64,000 nt of DNA, taken from assembly GCA_905339165.1 (NCBI GenBank), contig CAJPFH010000034.1:1-64000 (forward strand), in the 5' to 3' direction. The translations under genes and the position numbers were made by a program. This stretch comes from Flavobacteriales bacterium (lineage in GTDB: Bacteria; Bacteroidota; Bacteroidia; Flavobacteriales_E; Vicingaceae). The notes beneath the pieces are model-generated. The model did no database searches. It saw nothing but the letters and a program-made list of their open reading frames with translations, and had not been told where the DNA came from. Every line of letters starts with the position of its first letter. Position 1 is the first letter of the stretch. Positions 25,582 through 33,811 of this stretch are shown here, one piece after another.

Positions 25582-26247
25582 ATGAATACTTTAGCGGAAG
25601 AAAATTATCTAAAAGCCCTTTACCACCTTACCATGCAAACACCGGAAGGAGCATACACCAACTACATTGCTGCTTACTTGCAAACCAAAGCATCTTCTGT
25701 TACCGATATGCTCAAAAAATTATCATCAAAAAAATTAGTACATTACAAAAAATACCAAGGTGTAACTCTTTCCAAAAAAGGAAAACAGAAAGCATTGCAA
25801 GTGATAAGAAAACACAGGTTATGGGAATATTTTTTAGTTGAGAAATTAAATTTTAGATGGGATGAAGTGCACGAGATTGCCGAACAATTAGAACACATAC
25901 AGTCGGACGAACTAATCAACAGAATAGATAAACTCTTAGGATTTCCAAAATACGATCCGCATGGAGATCCCATTCCTGATGCAAATGGCTACTACGAAGA
26001 AATTCCATTTCTAACACTCTTTGCAATACCTGTAGGCGAAATGGTTACCATTTGCGGAGTTATTGATAGTTCTGTTTCGTTTCTTAAACTCATCGAAAAT
26101 ATAGGCCTTACCATTGGAACTCTTATCAAAGTAGAAGAAATATTTGAATTTGACCATTCTTTAAAAATTGCTATACCTTCAAGAAAAACAAAAGTTTTGG
26201 TTTCACAGCAAATTAGTAAAAACGTACTTGTAAAAATTAAAAAATAG
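25582..26247 (+). CDS. DtxR/MntR-family metal-dependent transcriptional regulator
   Basis: A 221-residue repressor. The N-terminal winged helix (AEENYLKALYHLT..., then TKASSVTDMLKKLSSKKLVHYKKYQGVTLSKKGK) is followed by the metal-binding dimerisation helices (VIRKHRLWEYFLVEKLNFRWDEVHEIAEQLEHI), a CDPHGxPIP-like element (KYDPHGDPIPDANG), and a C-terminal FeoA/SH3-like domain (residues ~145-221). In this family, Mn2+ or Fe2+ binding turns on DNA binding at uptake genes. The usual Cys of the CDPHG motif is Tyr here, which some Mn-responsive members also lack; the metal is not determined. The gene is 6 bp upstream of the ZIP gene. Confidence 0.93.
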   Translation: MNTLAEENYLKALYHLTMQTPEGAYTNYIAAYLQTKASSVTDMLKKLSSKKLVHYKKYQGVTLSKKGKQKALQVIRKHRLWEYFLVEKLNFRWDEVHEIAEQLEHIQSDELINRIDKLLGFPKYDPHGDPIPDANGYYEEIPFLTLFAIPVGEMVTICGVIDSSVSFLKLIENIGLTIGTLIKVEEIFEFDHSLKIAIPSRKTKVLVSQQISKNVLVKIKK

Positions 26248-26253
26248 AATATA

Positions 26254-27075
26254 ATGGAACAACACTTAGATTGGTTTTTATCTTTAAACCCCATTATACA
26301 GGCTTTAATAGCCACTACATTTACTTGGCTAGTAACAGCTTCCGGAGCCTCTCTTGTATTTCTTTTTAAAGAAATGAGCAGAAGGTTGCTCGATACCATG
26401 CTTGGATTTACAGGAGGAGTAATGCTTGCCGCAAGTTTTTGGTCATTATTAAACCCTGCCATAGAAATGTCGGAAGGCAGGAGTGTTCCCTCTTGGTTTC
26501 CGGCAGCTATAGGCTTTATTACAGGAGCTCTATTTTTATTTTTTTTAGACAAATATCTTCCTCATTTACATATTTATGCCGATAAAAAAGAGCAAGAAGG
26601 TGTAAAAACCGATTGGAATAAAACCATTCTTCTCGTACTTGCCATAACGCTGCACAATATTCCGGAAGGCTTGGCTGTGGGCGTTGCGTTTGGAGCCGTA
26701 GGAGCAGGTTTACCACATGCCGATATTGGTGCAGCCATCGCTCTTGCTATTGGTATTGGATTACAAAACTTTCCGGAAGGTATTGCCGTGGCAATGCCAC
26801 TAAGAAGACAGGGAGTGAGTAAGTTTAAAAGTTTTTGGTGGGGACAACTATCTGCCATAGTTGAGCCGGTAGCAGGCGTTATAGGGGCTGCTTCGGTGAT
26901 GCTTATGGAACCCATTTTACCGTATGCACTTTCATTCGCTGCCGGAGCCATGGTATATGTGGTAATTGAAGAGGTGGTTCCAGAAACACAAAGAGATAAA
27001 TATACAGACAGTGCTACCCTTGGATTAATTGCTGGTTTCGTAGTAATGATGGTATTAGACGTAGCATTAGGTTAA
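26254..27075 (+). CDS. ZIP family metal transporter
   Basis: A 273-residue inner-membrane carrier with eight helices that moves divalent cations (Zn2+, Mn2+ or Fe2+) toward the cytosol. The two diagnostic helices are visible: HNIPEGLAVGVAFG and GIGLQNFPEGIAVAMPLR; the ligand set is H-N-x-x-E-G and Q-N-x-P-E-G. The loop between helices 3 and 4 has HLHIYADKKEQEGVK, with His residues that may bind metal. It starts 6 bp after the regulator stop and is thus probably co-expressed with it. Together with the divergent TonB receptor it gives a two-membrane uptake route. Confidence 0.93.
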   Translation: MEQHLDWFLSLNPIIQALIATTFTWLVTASGASLVFLFKEMSRRLLDTMLGFTGGVMLAASFWSLLNPAIEMSEGRSVPSWFPAAIGFITGALFLFFLDKYLPHLHIYADKKEQEGVKTDWNKTILLVLAITLHNIPEGLAVGVAFGAVGAGLPHADIGAAIALAIGIGLQNFPEGIAVAMPLRRQGVSKFKSFWWGQLSAIVEPVAGVIGAASVMLMEPILPYALSFAAGAMVYVVIEEVVPETQRDKYTDSATLGLIAGFVVMMVLDVALG

Positions 27076-27110
27076 TTCGCCTCTGTATAGCATAAACCGG
27101 GTTTACTGTC

Positions 27111-27118
27111 TATATTTG
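27111..27118 (+). promoter_or_regulatory. TATATTTG -7 box before smpB
   Basis: TAnnTTTG five bases upstream of ATG 27124, consistent with an almost leaderless mRNA. Confidence 0.5.
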
Positions 27119-27123
27119 CAGGC

Positions 27124-27579
27124 ATGTCGCTTTCCAACATTAATATTAAAAACAAAAAGGCTTGGTTCGAATACGAACTATTAGACAAATATATTGCCGG
27201 AATACAACTAACCGGCACTGAAATTAAATCTCTCAGAGAAGGAAAAGCAAATTTAACCGATGGATTTTGCACTGTTTTGCACAACGAAATTTGGATGGTA
27301 AACGCACTTATTGCCGAATATACTCACGGCTCACACACAAATCATGAACCTAAACGCAAACGCAAATTATTACTAAACCGGCAGGAGATAGAGAAACTAA
27401 AGAAAAAACTTAAAGACAAAGGGATTACACTTATCCCTTTACGCTTATTTATAAACGAAAAGGGATTGGCAAAAGTAGAAATTGCTCTGGCAAAAGGGAA
27501 AAAACTTTTCGATAAACGCGAGTCTATTAAAACCAAAGACGTAAATCGCCAGTTAGACAGACTAAAAAAAACAAGGTAA
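27124..27579 (+). CDS. smpB: SsrA-binding protein
   Basis: A 151-residue cytosolic protein that binds tmRNA and brings it to stalled ribosomes. Recognisable parts: NIKNKKAWFEYELLDKYIAGIQLTGTEIKSLREGKANL at the start, HEPKRKRKLLLNRQEIEKL in the OB fold, and a basic C-terminal tail (KLFDKRESIKTKDVNRQLDRLKKTR) that forms a helix in the mRNA channel. Length is normal. The tmRNA gene itself is not in this window. A DUF2520 gene follows after 7 bp. Confidence 0.96.
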   Translation: MSLSNINIKNKKAWFEYELLDKYIAGIQLTGTEIKSLREGKANLTDGFCTVLHNEIWMVNALIAEYTHGSHTNHEPKRKRKLLLNRQEIEKLKKKLKDKGITLIPLRLFINEKGLAKVEIALAKGKKLFDKRESIKTKDVNRQLDRLKKTR

Positions 27580-27586
27580 TCGCCTT

Positions 27587-28366
27587 ATGCAAGAAATAAA
27601 AACTATATCGTTTATCGGATCGGGAAATGTGGCAACCGCTTTAGCCATACATCTTTTTAAAAAAAAATATACCATCACTCAGATATACAGTAAAAACCTA
27701 CACAATGCCAAAGTATTGGCAAAAAAAGTAAAAGCAAAAGCTACAAACCTTATAGAAGGCATGGCCGATGCCGACTTATGCATTGTTGCTCTTAAAGATG
27801 ATGTAATAGAAACTGTATCTAAAAAAATAAACAACAAAAACATTCCCATTGTACACACATCAGGAACAGTAAGCACAGAAGTATTTCATAAGAATAATTT
27901 TAAAACATTCGGCTGCTTTTATCCCTTGCAAACTTTTTCAAAAAAAAGCAAGTTGAGTGTAAGCAACTTTCCTATTTTGCTTGAAGCGAATGACACAAAA
28001 TTCTACACAAAACTTGAAAAAATGGCATCGGCTGTTTCAACCAACAGGCTACGAGCCAATTCTCAGCAACGTCTAAACATACACCTTGCTGCCGTTTTTG
28101 CCTGCAATTTCACCAACTACCTCTATTCGATTTCTGAAAATATTCTACAACAAAGCCATTTTAAAATAAACCTGCTTTACCCTCTCATTAAACAAACGGC
28201 TGAAAATACAAAAAAAGAAAAGGTCTTTACTTTGCAAACAGGACCAGCTATTCGTAAAGATTACAGTACTATAAAAAAACACCTTGAATTGCTTGAAAAA
28301 AACAAAAAAGCAAAAAAAATATATCGTTTACTTACACAAGCTATACAAGAAAAAGCTACGGAATAA
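27587..28366 (+). CDS. Rossmann-fold and DUF2520 domain protein
   Basis: A 259-residue cytosolic protein. An NAD(P)-binding domain at the N-terminus (KTISFIGSGNVATALAIHLFKKK, like NADP oxidoreductases and pyrroline-5-carboxylate reductases) is followed by VHTSGTVSTEVF and GCFYPLQTFSK, which mark the DUF2520 group. The helical C-terminal domain has QRLNIHLAAVFACNFTNYLYSISENIL and TGPAIRKDYSTIKKHLELL. No substrate is established for the family. The strand pattern and short distance to smpB suggest one transcript. Its last 11 bases overlap the convergent peroxidase gene. Confidence 0.88.
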   Translation: MQEIKTISFIGSGNVATALAIHLFKKKYTITQIYSKNLHNAKVLAKKVKAKATNLIEGMADADLCIVALKDDVIETVSKKINNKNIPIVHTSGTVSTEVFHKNNFKTFGCFYPLQTFSKKSKLSVSNFPILLEANDTKFYTKLEKMASAVSTNRLRANSQQRLNIHLAAVFACNFTNYLYSISENILQQSHFKINLLYPLIKQTAENTKKEKVFTLQTGPAIRKDYSTIKKHLELLEKNKKAKKIYRLLTQAIQEKATE

Positions 28367-29378
28367 AATTTTTATTGCTTAGGAATTCCTTATCACTTAA
28401 AGATTTTAAGAAGTGTATCAAATCTTGTTTCTCTGTTTCGGAAATGTTAAACCCTTTTAGCAGTACACTTTTATTTACATGGTTCTTACCTCCCGAAGCA
28501 TAGTGTGCTATTACCTCTTCTAATGAAGAAAAACTGCCATTGTGCATATAGGGAGAAGTGTATTCCGCGTTTCGCAGAGTAGGTACTTTAAATTTTCCTA
28601 CATCGCTACTAAGGTTTGTTATTCTTGCTCTGCCTGCATCGGCATAAACAGTGTACAAACCATTGTTCTCAAAATGATTGTTCGTAAAATTAAAACCACT
28701 ATGGCATTCCGAGCAGGCCAACGATTCAGAAAAAAATAATTTCATTCCTCGCTGTTCAGATGCGGAAAGGGCCGTTGTATCTCCTTGAAAATAATACTTA
28801 TCGAAAGGCGAATTGCCGCTTATCAGTGTTCGCTGAAAAGCAGCAATAGAGCGTGTTATTCCAAAGGCATCGGGTTCTCTTTGGTATGCTTTTTTAAAAA
28901 GCGAAATGTATTTTTTATTTTTCTTTAATCGTTCTATCACCAAATTCATATCCGAGTTCATTTCGTTATGGTCGGCAATTGGGGCTAATGCCTGAAGTTC
29001 CAGCGTTTCGGCACCTCCGTCAAACATCAACGAAAAAGCATACGCAATATTGGTTAACGTGGGGGTATTTCGTATACCCGTGCGATTTACTATGCCTTTA
29101 CTCAGCTCCTGTCCATCGGTAAAAGCTAAATTTAATCGATGACAAGTGGCACAAGACACAGAAGAGTCGAGAGAAAGAATGGGATCGTAGAAGAGCGTTT
29201 TGCCCAACAACACTCTGCTCTCTGTAAGTTCATTATCGACCGGAATAAGAGGAAGAGGAAAACCTTTGGGTATGGTTAAATGATATTGATAATCCCCTTC
29301 AGATGCTATAAAAGTTTTTTTTTCGGCTGCTTTTTTACAAGCCGTAAATAAAATCAATATGGTTAATAAGCGTTTCAT
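28356..29378 (-). CDS. Diheme cytochrome-c peroxidase / MauG-MbnH family lipoprotein
   Basis: A 340-residue exported protein with a lipobox (LILFTAC, Cys14). Two c-type heme sites are visible: CATCH (76-80) and CSECH (222-226). The family motifs LGKTLFYDPILSLDSSVSCATCH, RNTPTLTN and KFKVPTLRNAEYTSPYMHNGSFSSLEEVI are clear. Members either reduce peroxide or, as MauG and MbnH, carry out oxidative protein modification. At the position of the usual FWDGR, it reads MFDGG (118-122), so the Trp expected between the two hemes is Phe119. It follows the MbnP-like gene by only 2 bp, which favours an MbnH-like role acting on that protein; a plain peroxidase is the alternative. Confidence 0.92.
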   Translation of the reverse strand: MKRLLTILILFTACKKAAEKKTFIASEGDYQYHLTIPKGFPLPLIPVDNELTESRVLLGKTLFYDPILSLDSSVSCATCHRLNLAFTDGQELSKGIVNRTGIRNTPTLTNIAYAFSLMFDGGAETLELQALAPIADHNEMNSDMNLVIERLKKNKKYISLFKKAYQREPDAFGITRSIAAFQRTLISGNSPFDKYYFQGDTTALSASEQRGMKLFFSESLACSECHSGFNFTNNHFENNGLYTVYADAGRARITNLSSDVGKFKVPTLRNAEYTSPYMHNGSFSSLEEVIAHYASGGKNHVNKSVLLKGFNISETEKQDLIHFLKSLSDKEFLSNKNFIP

Positions 29379-29380
29379 GA

Positions 29381-30151
29381 TTAATACGTGCTCAGGCTAA
29401 GAGCATCGGCAAAATTACCGGTAAACTTAAAAGCAGTAGGGTTGGTAGCATGCGTTGACGATTCGGTAACAAAATCTATAACACCATTTGAACCAAAGAA
29501 AATTTTGTCTATATCTAACTTAATTTCTACGGTGGGTATTTGTTTTGTTTTTACCTGAAAAGAGGCGGTACTAAACTGAAGCGTGTTATACAATAAATCA
29601 TCACCGGCATGGTAGGAGAATAATTTATTTAAATTGCCATCTCCGTTACCATCTCCTTTTCCATCTAACATAATAAAACGGTATTTAGTAGCCCATGTCC
29701 AATACGTATTTTGTAAAACACTTAAAGGATGGGTAGCCGGAAAGGTAGAGGGATCTGATGCATTTTGCTGAGCATCTAAACCAAGTCCGAACGAAACTCC
29801 ATGATAAGTTCCTATAGGTGCTTTTATTAAAAATTCGGCTCCGGCAGATTGGTTAAAGTTAACCAGTAAAACATCTTCTATTTTAACCGTTCCGCCCTGC
29901 AAAAAATGCAAATGAATATTAGAGATATAAAATTTTAAAAGTTCTATTTTAATAGCTCTTCCTAATTGATCGTTTACTACCTGATTTAATGAAAAATGGT
30001 TTCCCGAATGATGAAACGATGCCCTAAGCTTAATATAGGCCGGAATAAATGAAGCATTTCCCTCCCCCGTTGGTGGCTTTAGTTTCTTTTCGCACGAGGC
30101 GAAGAATAGCAGCAGTAAAAAAAACAAAAGAGCATTTTGAACTGTTTTCAT
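29381..30151 (-). CDS. MbnP-like periplasmic lipoprotein
   Basis: A 256-residue exported protein with a lipobox (FFASC, Cys20). Residues 39-110 have IKLRASFHHSGNHFSLNQV and IKIELLKFYISNIHLHF, the beta-sandwich start of the MbnP family. The diagnostic motif is TYWTWATKYRFIMLDGKGDG (149-168). In methanotroph MbnP, a tryptophan is oxidised to kynurenine by the diheme partner MbnH to create a copper-binding protein; here Trp151 and Trp153 are the candidates. The loop after this motif is rich in Asp and Gly (DGKGDGNGDGN) and might bind a cation. It sits between two diheme peroxidase genes, one downstream by 2 bp and one divergent. Confidence 0.88.
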   Translation of the reverse strand: MKTVQNALLFFLLLLFFASCEKKLKPPTGEGNASFIPAYIKLRASFHHSGNHFSLNQVVNDQLGRAIKIELLKFYISNIHLHFLQGGTVKIEDVLLVNFNQSAGAEFLIKAPIGTYHGVSFGLGLDAQQNASDPSTFPATHPLSVLQNTYWTWATKYRFIMLDGKGDGNGDGNLNKLFSYHAGDDLLYNTLQFSTASFQVKTKQIPTVEIKLDIDKIFFGSNGVIDFVTESSTHATNPTAFKFTGNFADALSLSTY

Positions 30152-30253
30152 GTATCACGAATTTAATTTTTTTAAACAAAATCTATCAAAGTTAGAGAAT
30201 TTAAATAAACTGATTTCTATCATAAATATTCATGATTAATGTCTAAATGAAAA

Positions 30254-31390
30254 ATGATGCTTAACTTGGTGCTCGTGTACATAAAAAAAATTTACATACC
30301 CATTCTTTTGTTTGCAGTTCTTCTTATTATATGGCATTGCAAACCGGAAAAACCTAAACTAAATATTCCTTCTCCCCCATCGGCATGGGAATATAATTCC
30401 ACTCCTTTTAATCTAAGTTACCCACAACATTTTCCTCCCATCAGTTTTCCAATAGATAATCCGCTTACTGAGCAAGGGATAGAATTAGGCCGAAAATTAT
30501 TTTACGACCCCATTCTTTCAGGAGATGGTACTCAGTCCTGTGCCGATTGCCATAAGCAAGCCAATGCGTTTACCGATCCAGCTCCATTTAGTACCGGTAT
30601 AGATGGACTTCTGGGAAACAGAAACGCAATGACCATCATCAATTTAGCGTGGGCTCCTCACTCTTTGTTTTGGGACGGAAGAGCCACTTCTCTAGAACAC
30701 CAAGCATTGGGTCCGGTTGTAAACCCCATTGAAATGCATAATACATGGAAAAATGCTGCAAATAAACTTAAATTACACCCGCAATATCCTAAACTGTTTT
30801 ACGAGGCATTCGGAACGGCAAACATAGATTCTAACCTTGTAGTAAAAGCTATTGCACAATTTGAACGCACTTTAATTAGCGGAAACTCCCGTTTCGATAG
30901 ATGGATTAAACAAGAAATTATTCCCACCGCTCTCGAATTACAAGGCTTTAATTTATTCATTACCGACCGTAACGTAAATGCCGGAATTTCGGGAGCTGAC
31001 TGCTTTCACTGCCACCCCCACTCTAACGGAATGTTTACCGATTTTTTATTACACAACAACGGATTAGATAACGAACCTTTTGCCGATAAAGGACTAGGAG
31101 AGCTTACCGGAAACCCTTCGGATGTTGGAAAATTCAGAACACCCACTTTGCGTAATTGGGCATTTTCTGCTCCTTACATGCACGATAGCCGTTTCCAAAC
31201 CATAGACGAGGTTATTGATTTTTACAGTTCCGGATTGAAACATTCTTCTACCATTGACCCTCTTATGAAAAACATCAACGACAATGGAGTTCAGCTTAGT
31301 CCTCAAGAGAAACAAGCGTTAAAAGCCTTTCTAATGATGTTGAATGACACCTCTTTTGTAACCAATCCTAGTTTTTCTAAACCCGATTAA
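30254..31390 (+). CDS. Diheme cytochrome-c peroxidase / MauG family protein
   Basis: A 378-residue exported protein with one N-terminal hydrophobic segment (IPILLFAVLLIIWHC) that may be a signal anchor; a lipoprotein site at Cys29 is possible but non-standard. Hemes bind at CADCH (96-100) and CFHCH (250-254). ELGRKLFYDPILSGDGTQSCADCH, FWDGRATSLEHQALGP with Trp140, QFERTLISGNSRFDRW, and RTPTLRNWAFSAPYMHDSRFQTIDEVI are family marks. It retains the Trp of the FWDGR motif, unlike its neighbour at 28356. The gene diverges from the MbnP-like gene with a 102-bp shared gap. The C-terminal heme motif with CFHCHPHSNGMFTD resembles that of the MbnH-like branch. Confidence 0.92.
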   Translation: MMLNLVLVYIKKIYIPILLFAVLLIIWHCKPEKPKLNIPSPPSAWEYNSTPFNLSYPQHFPPISFPIDNPLTEQGIELGRKLFYDPILSGDGTQSCADCHKQANAFTDPAPFSTGIDGLLGNRNAMTIINLAWAPHSLFWDGRATSLEHQALGPVVNPIEMHNTWKNAANKLKLHPQYPKLFYEAFGTANIDSNLVVKAIAQFERTLISGNSRFDRWIKQEIIPTALELQGFNLFITDRNVNAGISGADCFHCHPHSNGMFTDFLLHNNGLDNEPFADKGLGELTGNPSDVGKFRTPTLRNWAFSAPYMHDSRFQTIDEVIDFYSSGLKHSSTIDPLMKNINDNGVQLSPQEKQALKAFLMMLNDTSFVTNPSFSKPD

Positions 31391-31430
31391 ACCAGCAGAT
31401 GGTAGACTTTCTGTCCCAAAATGAAACACC

Positions 31431-32546
31431 TTATTTCAGATACCTAAAATCTTGGTTGTTTTTAATATTTTGAAGTGCGTGATAAATTAATTTAATTACA
31501 CTTTCTACGTCTTCTTTATGCACCATTTCTACGGTAGTGTGCATATATCGAAGCGGCAACGAGATAAGAGCCGAAGCAACGCCTCCGGTGGCATAGGCGA
31601 ACGCATCGGTGTCTGTGCCTGTAGCTCTGGAAGCGGCTGCCCGCTGAAAAGATATTTTATTTTTATTGGCTGTTTCAATAATTAACCTCAGTAAATTATT
31701 CTGAACCGCGGGACCATATGTTAACACCGGACCTTTTCCACAATAATTATCGCCTTGTTCCACTTTATTAATAAGTGGTGTTTGTGTATCATGGCAAACA
31801 TCAGTACAAATGGCTACGTTTGGTTTTATGGTTTGCACAATCATTTCAGCTCCTCGTAAACCCACCTCTTCCTGAACTGAGTTAGTAATGTACAAACCAA
31901 AAGGTAATTTAATTTTATTTTCTTTGAGCAACCGAGCTACCTGTGCTATCATAAATCCACCCATGCGGTTGTCTAAGGCTCTACCTACATAGTAGCGGTT
32001 GTTCAGCACCATAAATTCATCTTCGTAAGTAATTACACAACCTACATGAATTCCTAATTTTTCTACCTCTTCGCGAGAGGTGCATCCACAATCTAAAAAA
32101 ATATTATTTAACTGGGGAGTTTCCTCTTTAGCTGAACGGGTATGGATGGCAGGCCAACCAAATACGGCTTTAACAATACCTTTTTCGGTATGAATATTAA
32201 CTCGTTTAGAAGGTGCTATTTGGTGATCGGAGCCTCCATTTCGCCTTAAATAAATAAATCCCTTTTCGTTAATATAATGCACAAACCACGATATCTCATC
32301 GGCATGAGCTTCGATTACTACTTTGTAGGAGGCCTTGGGGTTTATTACTCCCACCACCGAACCGTAGGTATCTACAAAATGCTCGTCAACATAAGGCTTT
32401 ATATAGTCTAACCAAATTTTTTGCCCATCTGATTCAAACCCTGTGGGCGATGGATTATTTATATATTTTTCTAAAAAATTAAGAGACTTGGTATCTAATA
32501 TGCTTTTGTCTTTTTTTTCGATTTTTTTATTTTTTTTTGCACTCAT
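31431..32546 (-). CDS. M42 family aminopeptidase
   Basis: A 371-residue cytosolic metallopeptidase of the M42 family (large tetrahedral aminopeptidases that trim peptides; some older members were called endoglucanases). The metal and catalytic residues are visible in order: EAHADEISWFV (first His and Asp), GRALDNRMGG (bridging Asp), QEEVGLRGAE (Glu general base and ligand), CTDVCHDTQTP (Asp), and MHTTVEMVHKEDV (last His). A Lys-rich N-terminal extension (about 20 residues, SAKKNKKIEKKDKS) precedes the domain. A TACCTTCG box (32566-32573, minus) lies about 20 bases upstream. Confidence 0.93.
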   Translation of the reverse strand: MSAKKNKKIEKKDKSILDTKSLNFLEKYINNPSPTGFESDGQKIWLDYIKPYVDEHFVDTYGSVVGVINPKASYKVVIEAHADEISWFVHYINEKGFIYLRRNGGSDHQIAPSKRVNIHTEKGIVKAVFGWPAIHTRSAKEETPQLNNIFLDCGCTSREEVEKLGIHVGCVITYEDEFMVLNNRYYVGRALDNRMGGFMIAQVARLLKENKIKLPFGLYITNSVQEEVGLRGAEMIVQTIKPNVAICTDVCHDTQTPLINKVEQGDNYCGKGPVLTYGPAVQNNLLRLIIETANKNKISFQRAAASRATGTDTDAFAYATGGVASALISLPLRYMHTTVEMVHKEDVESVIKLIYHALQNIKNNQDFRYLK

Positions 32547-32698
32547 GCTTCTTTATTTTATTGAGCGAAGGTAGAAAAAAATAAATGTAATTAAATATAT
32601 TTTAGACGGGTATGGCAAGACCTTTGATGAAGGAAGAAAAAACATTCCTTATAAAATATATTTTTTTGTAACTTGTGCCATGTTTTAAAAACCATTAT

Positions 32699-33769
32699 AT
32701 GCGTAAAAAAATTATTTTAACCTCTCTTCTTTTTAGTACTATTATTTATTCATCGGCACAAAAAGGCGATGTAATTATTGGCGATTCTACCATTATAAGT
32801 AATGCTCAAGCCATGGAAGCATACAATAAAGCCATAGAATTTTACAATGCCCAAAACTATAATAGTGCATTAGATTTCTTTAACCAAGCCATCTCTCTCG
32901 CTCCTGAATTCCACCAGGCATACTATAACAGAGGAGTAATTAAGTTGGAAAAATCAAATACCGATGAAGCGATTAGTGACTTAAACAAAGCCATACAACT
33001 AAACAAAGAAACCAATGCCACCTATTATTTTATGCGAGGTAAAGCACTCTACCTAAAAAATGATTTTTTAACCTCCATAGAAGACCTTAACAAATCAATA
33101 CTTACCAGCCCAAGCAATGCATTTGCTTTTTATTACAGAGGAAATGTACATTTTGAATTAGGAAACTTCGATGATGCCTTGTTTGACTTTAATGAAGCTC
33201 TAAAATTAAAACCCGATTATGCCTATGCTTACAATGACAGAGGAAGTACCAAAAAACAAAAAGAAGACTACAACGGAGCCATAAACGATTACCAAAAAGC
33301 ACTGAATCTAGACCCTAAGCTCTCGTTTGTTTACAACAATATGGGAAGTGCCTACCGGAAATTAGGAAAAAACAAAGAGGCCATTCAAAACTACAACGAA
33401 GCCATTAAACTAAAACCTGATTATTACATAGCCTACAACAACAGAGGTTCGGCTAAGTTAGAAATGGGCGATTTTAAAGGAGCTATTCAGGATTTTGAAA
33501 AAGTAATTCAAATAAATAAAGAGTACGCCTTTGCCTACAACAACATTGCCATTGCAAAATATAAATTAAAAGATTACAAAGGCTCTGTAGAAGCCTGCAC
33601 CAAAGCCATTGCAATTGACCGAGAATATGCAGCCGCCTACTTAAACAGAGGCATTGCAAAGGAAATGTTACGAGATGACAAAGGGGCCTGCGAAGACTGG
33701 AACAAAGCGTACGAATATGGTGCACTTAAAAATGCCAAACTTTTTGTAGAACAAAGCTGCAATGAATAA
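32699..33769 (+). CDS. Exported tetratricopeptide-repeat protein
   Basis: A 356-residue protein with a signal peptide (MRKKIILTSLLFSTIIYSSA) and about eight tandem TPR motifs from residue ~40 to the end, for example AYNDRGSTKKQKEDYNGAIN and AYNNRGSAKLEMGDFKGAIQ. I chose ATG 32699 because it gives a good signal peptide; the in-frame GTG at 32675 would add eight polar residues. TPR domains are protein-protein scaffolds. It sits 42 bp upstream of a PorE-like protein and begins a block of envelope proteins, so a role in envelope or T9SS assembly is likely but not proved. Confidence 0.88.
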   Translation: MRKKIILTSLLFSTIIYSSAQKGDVIIGDSTIISNAQAMEAYNKAIEFYNAQNYNSALDFFNQAISLAPEFHQAYYNRGVIKLEKSNTDEAISDLNKAIQLNKETNATYYFMRGKALYLKNDFLTSIEDLNKSILTSPSNAFAFYYRGNVHFELGNFDDALFDFNEALKLKPDYAYAYNDRGSTKKQKEDYNGAINDYQKALNLDPKLSFVYNNMGSAYRKLGKNKEAIQNYNEAIKLKPDYYIAYNNRGSAKLEMGDFKGAIQDFEKVIQINKEYAFAYNNIAIAKYKLKDYKGSVEACTKAIAIDREYAAAYLNRGIAKEMLRDDKGACEDWNKAYEYGALKNAKLFVEQSCNE

Positions 33770-33811
33770 AAATAACTTTATCACTTCAACGAACGATTAA
33801 CTTTTACTCAG

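Noticed and set aside
25992-26552. 186-residue minus-strand frame across the regulator and ZIP genes
   Set aside because: Antisense to two well-supported genes; composition is that of a shadow frame.
26254-27075. Possible zinc exporter role for the ZIP gene
   Set aside because: ZIP proteins are importers and the neighbouring DtxR-type repressor and TonB receptor also fit uptake.
33200-33720. TPR-coding repeats as a DNA tandem repeat or CRISPR-like array
   Set aside because: The periodicity of about 102 bp is explained by 34-residue TPR motifs with diverged DNA; no identical repeats or spacers. No CRISPR array was seen elsewhere.
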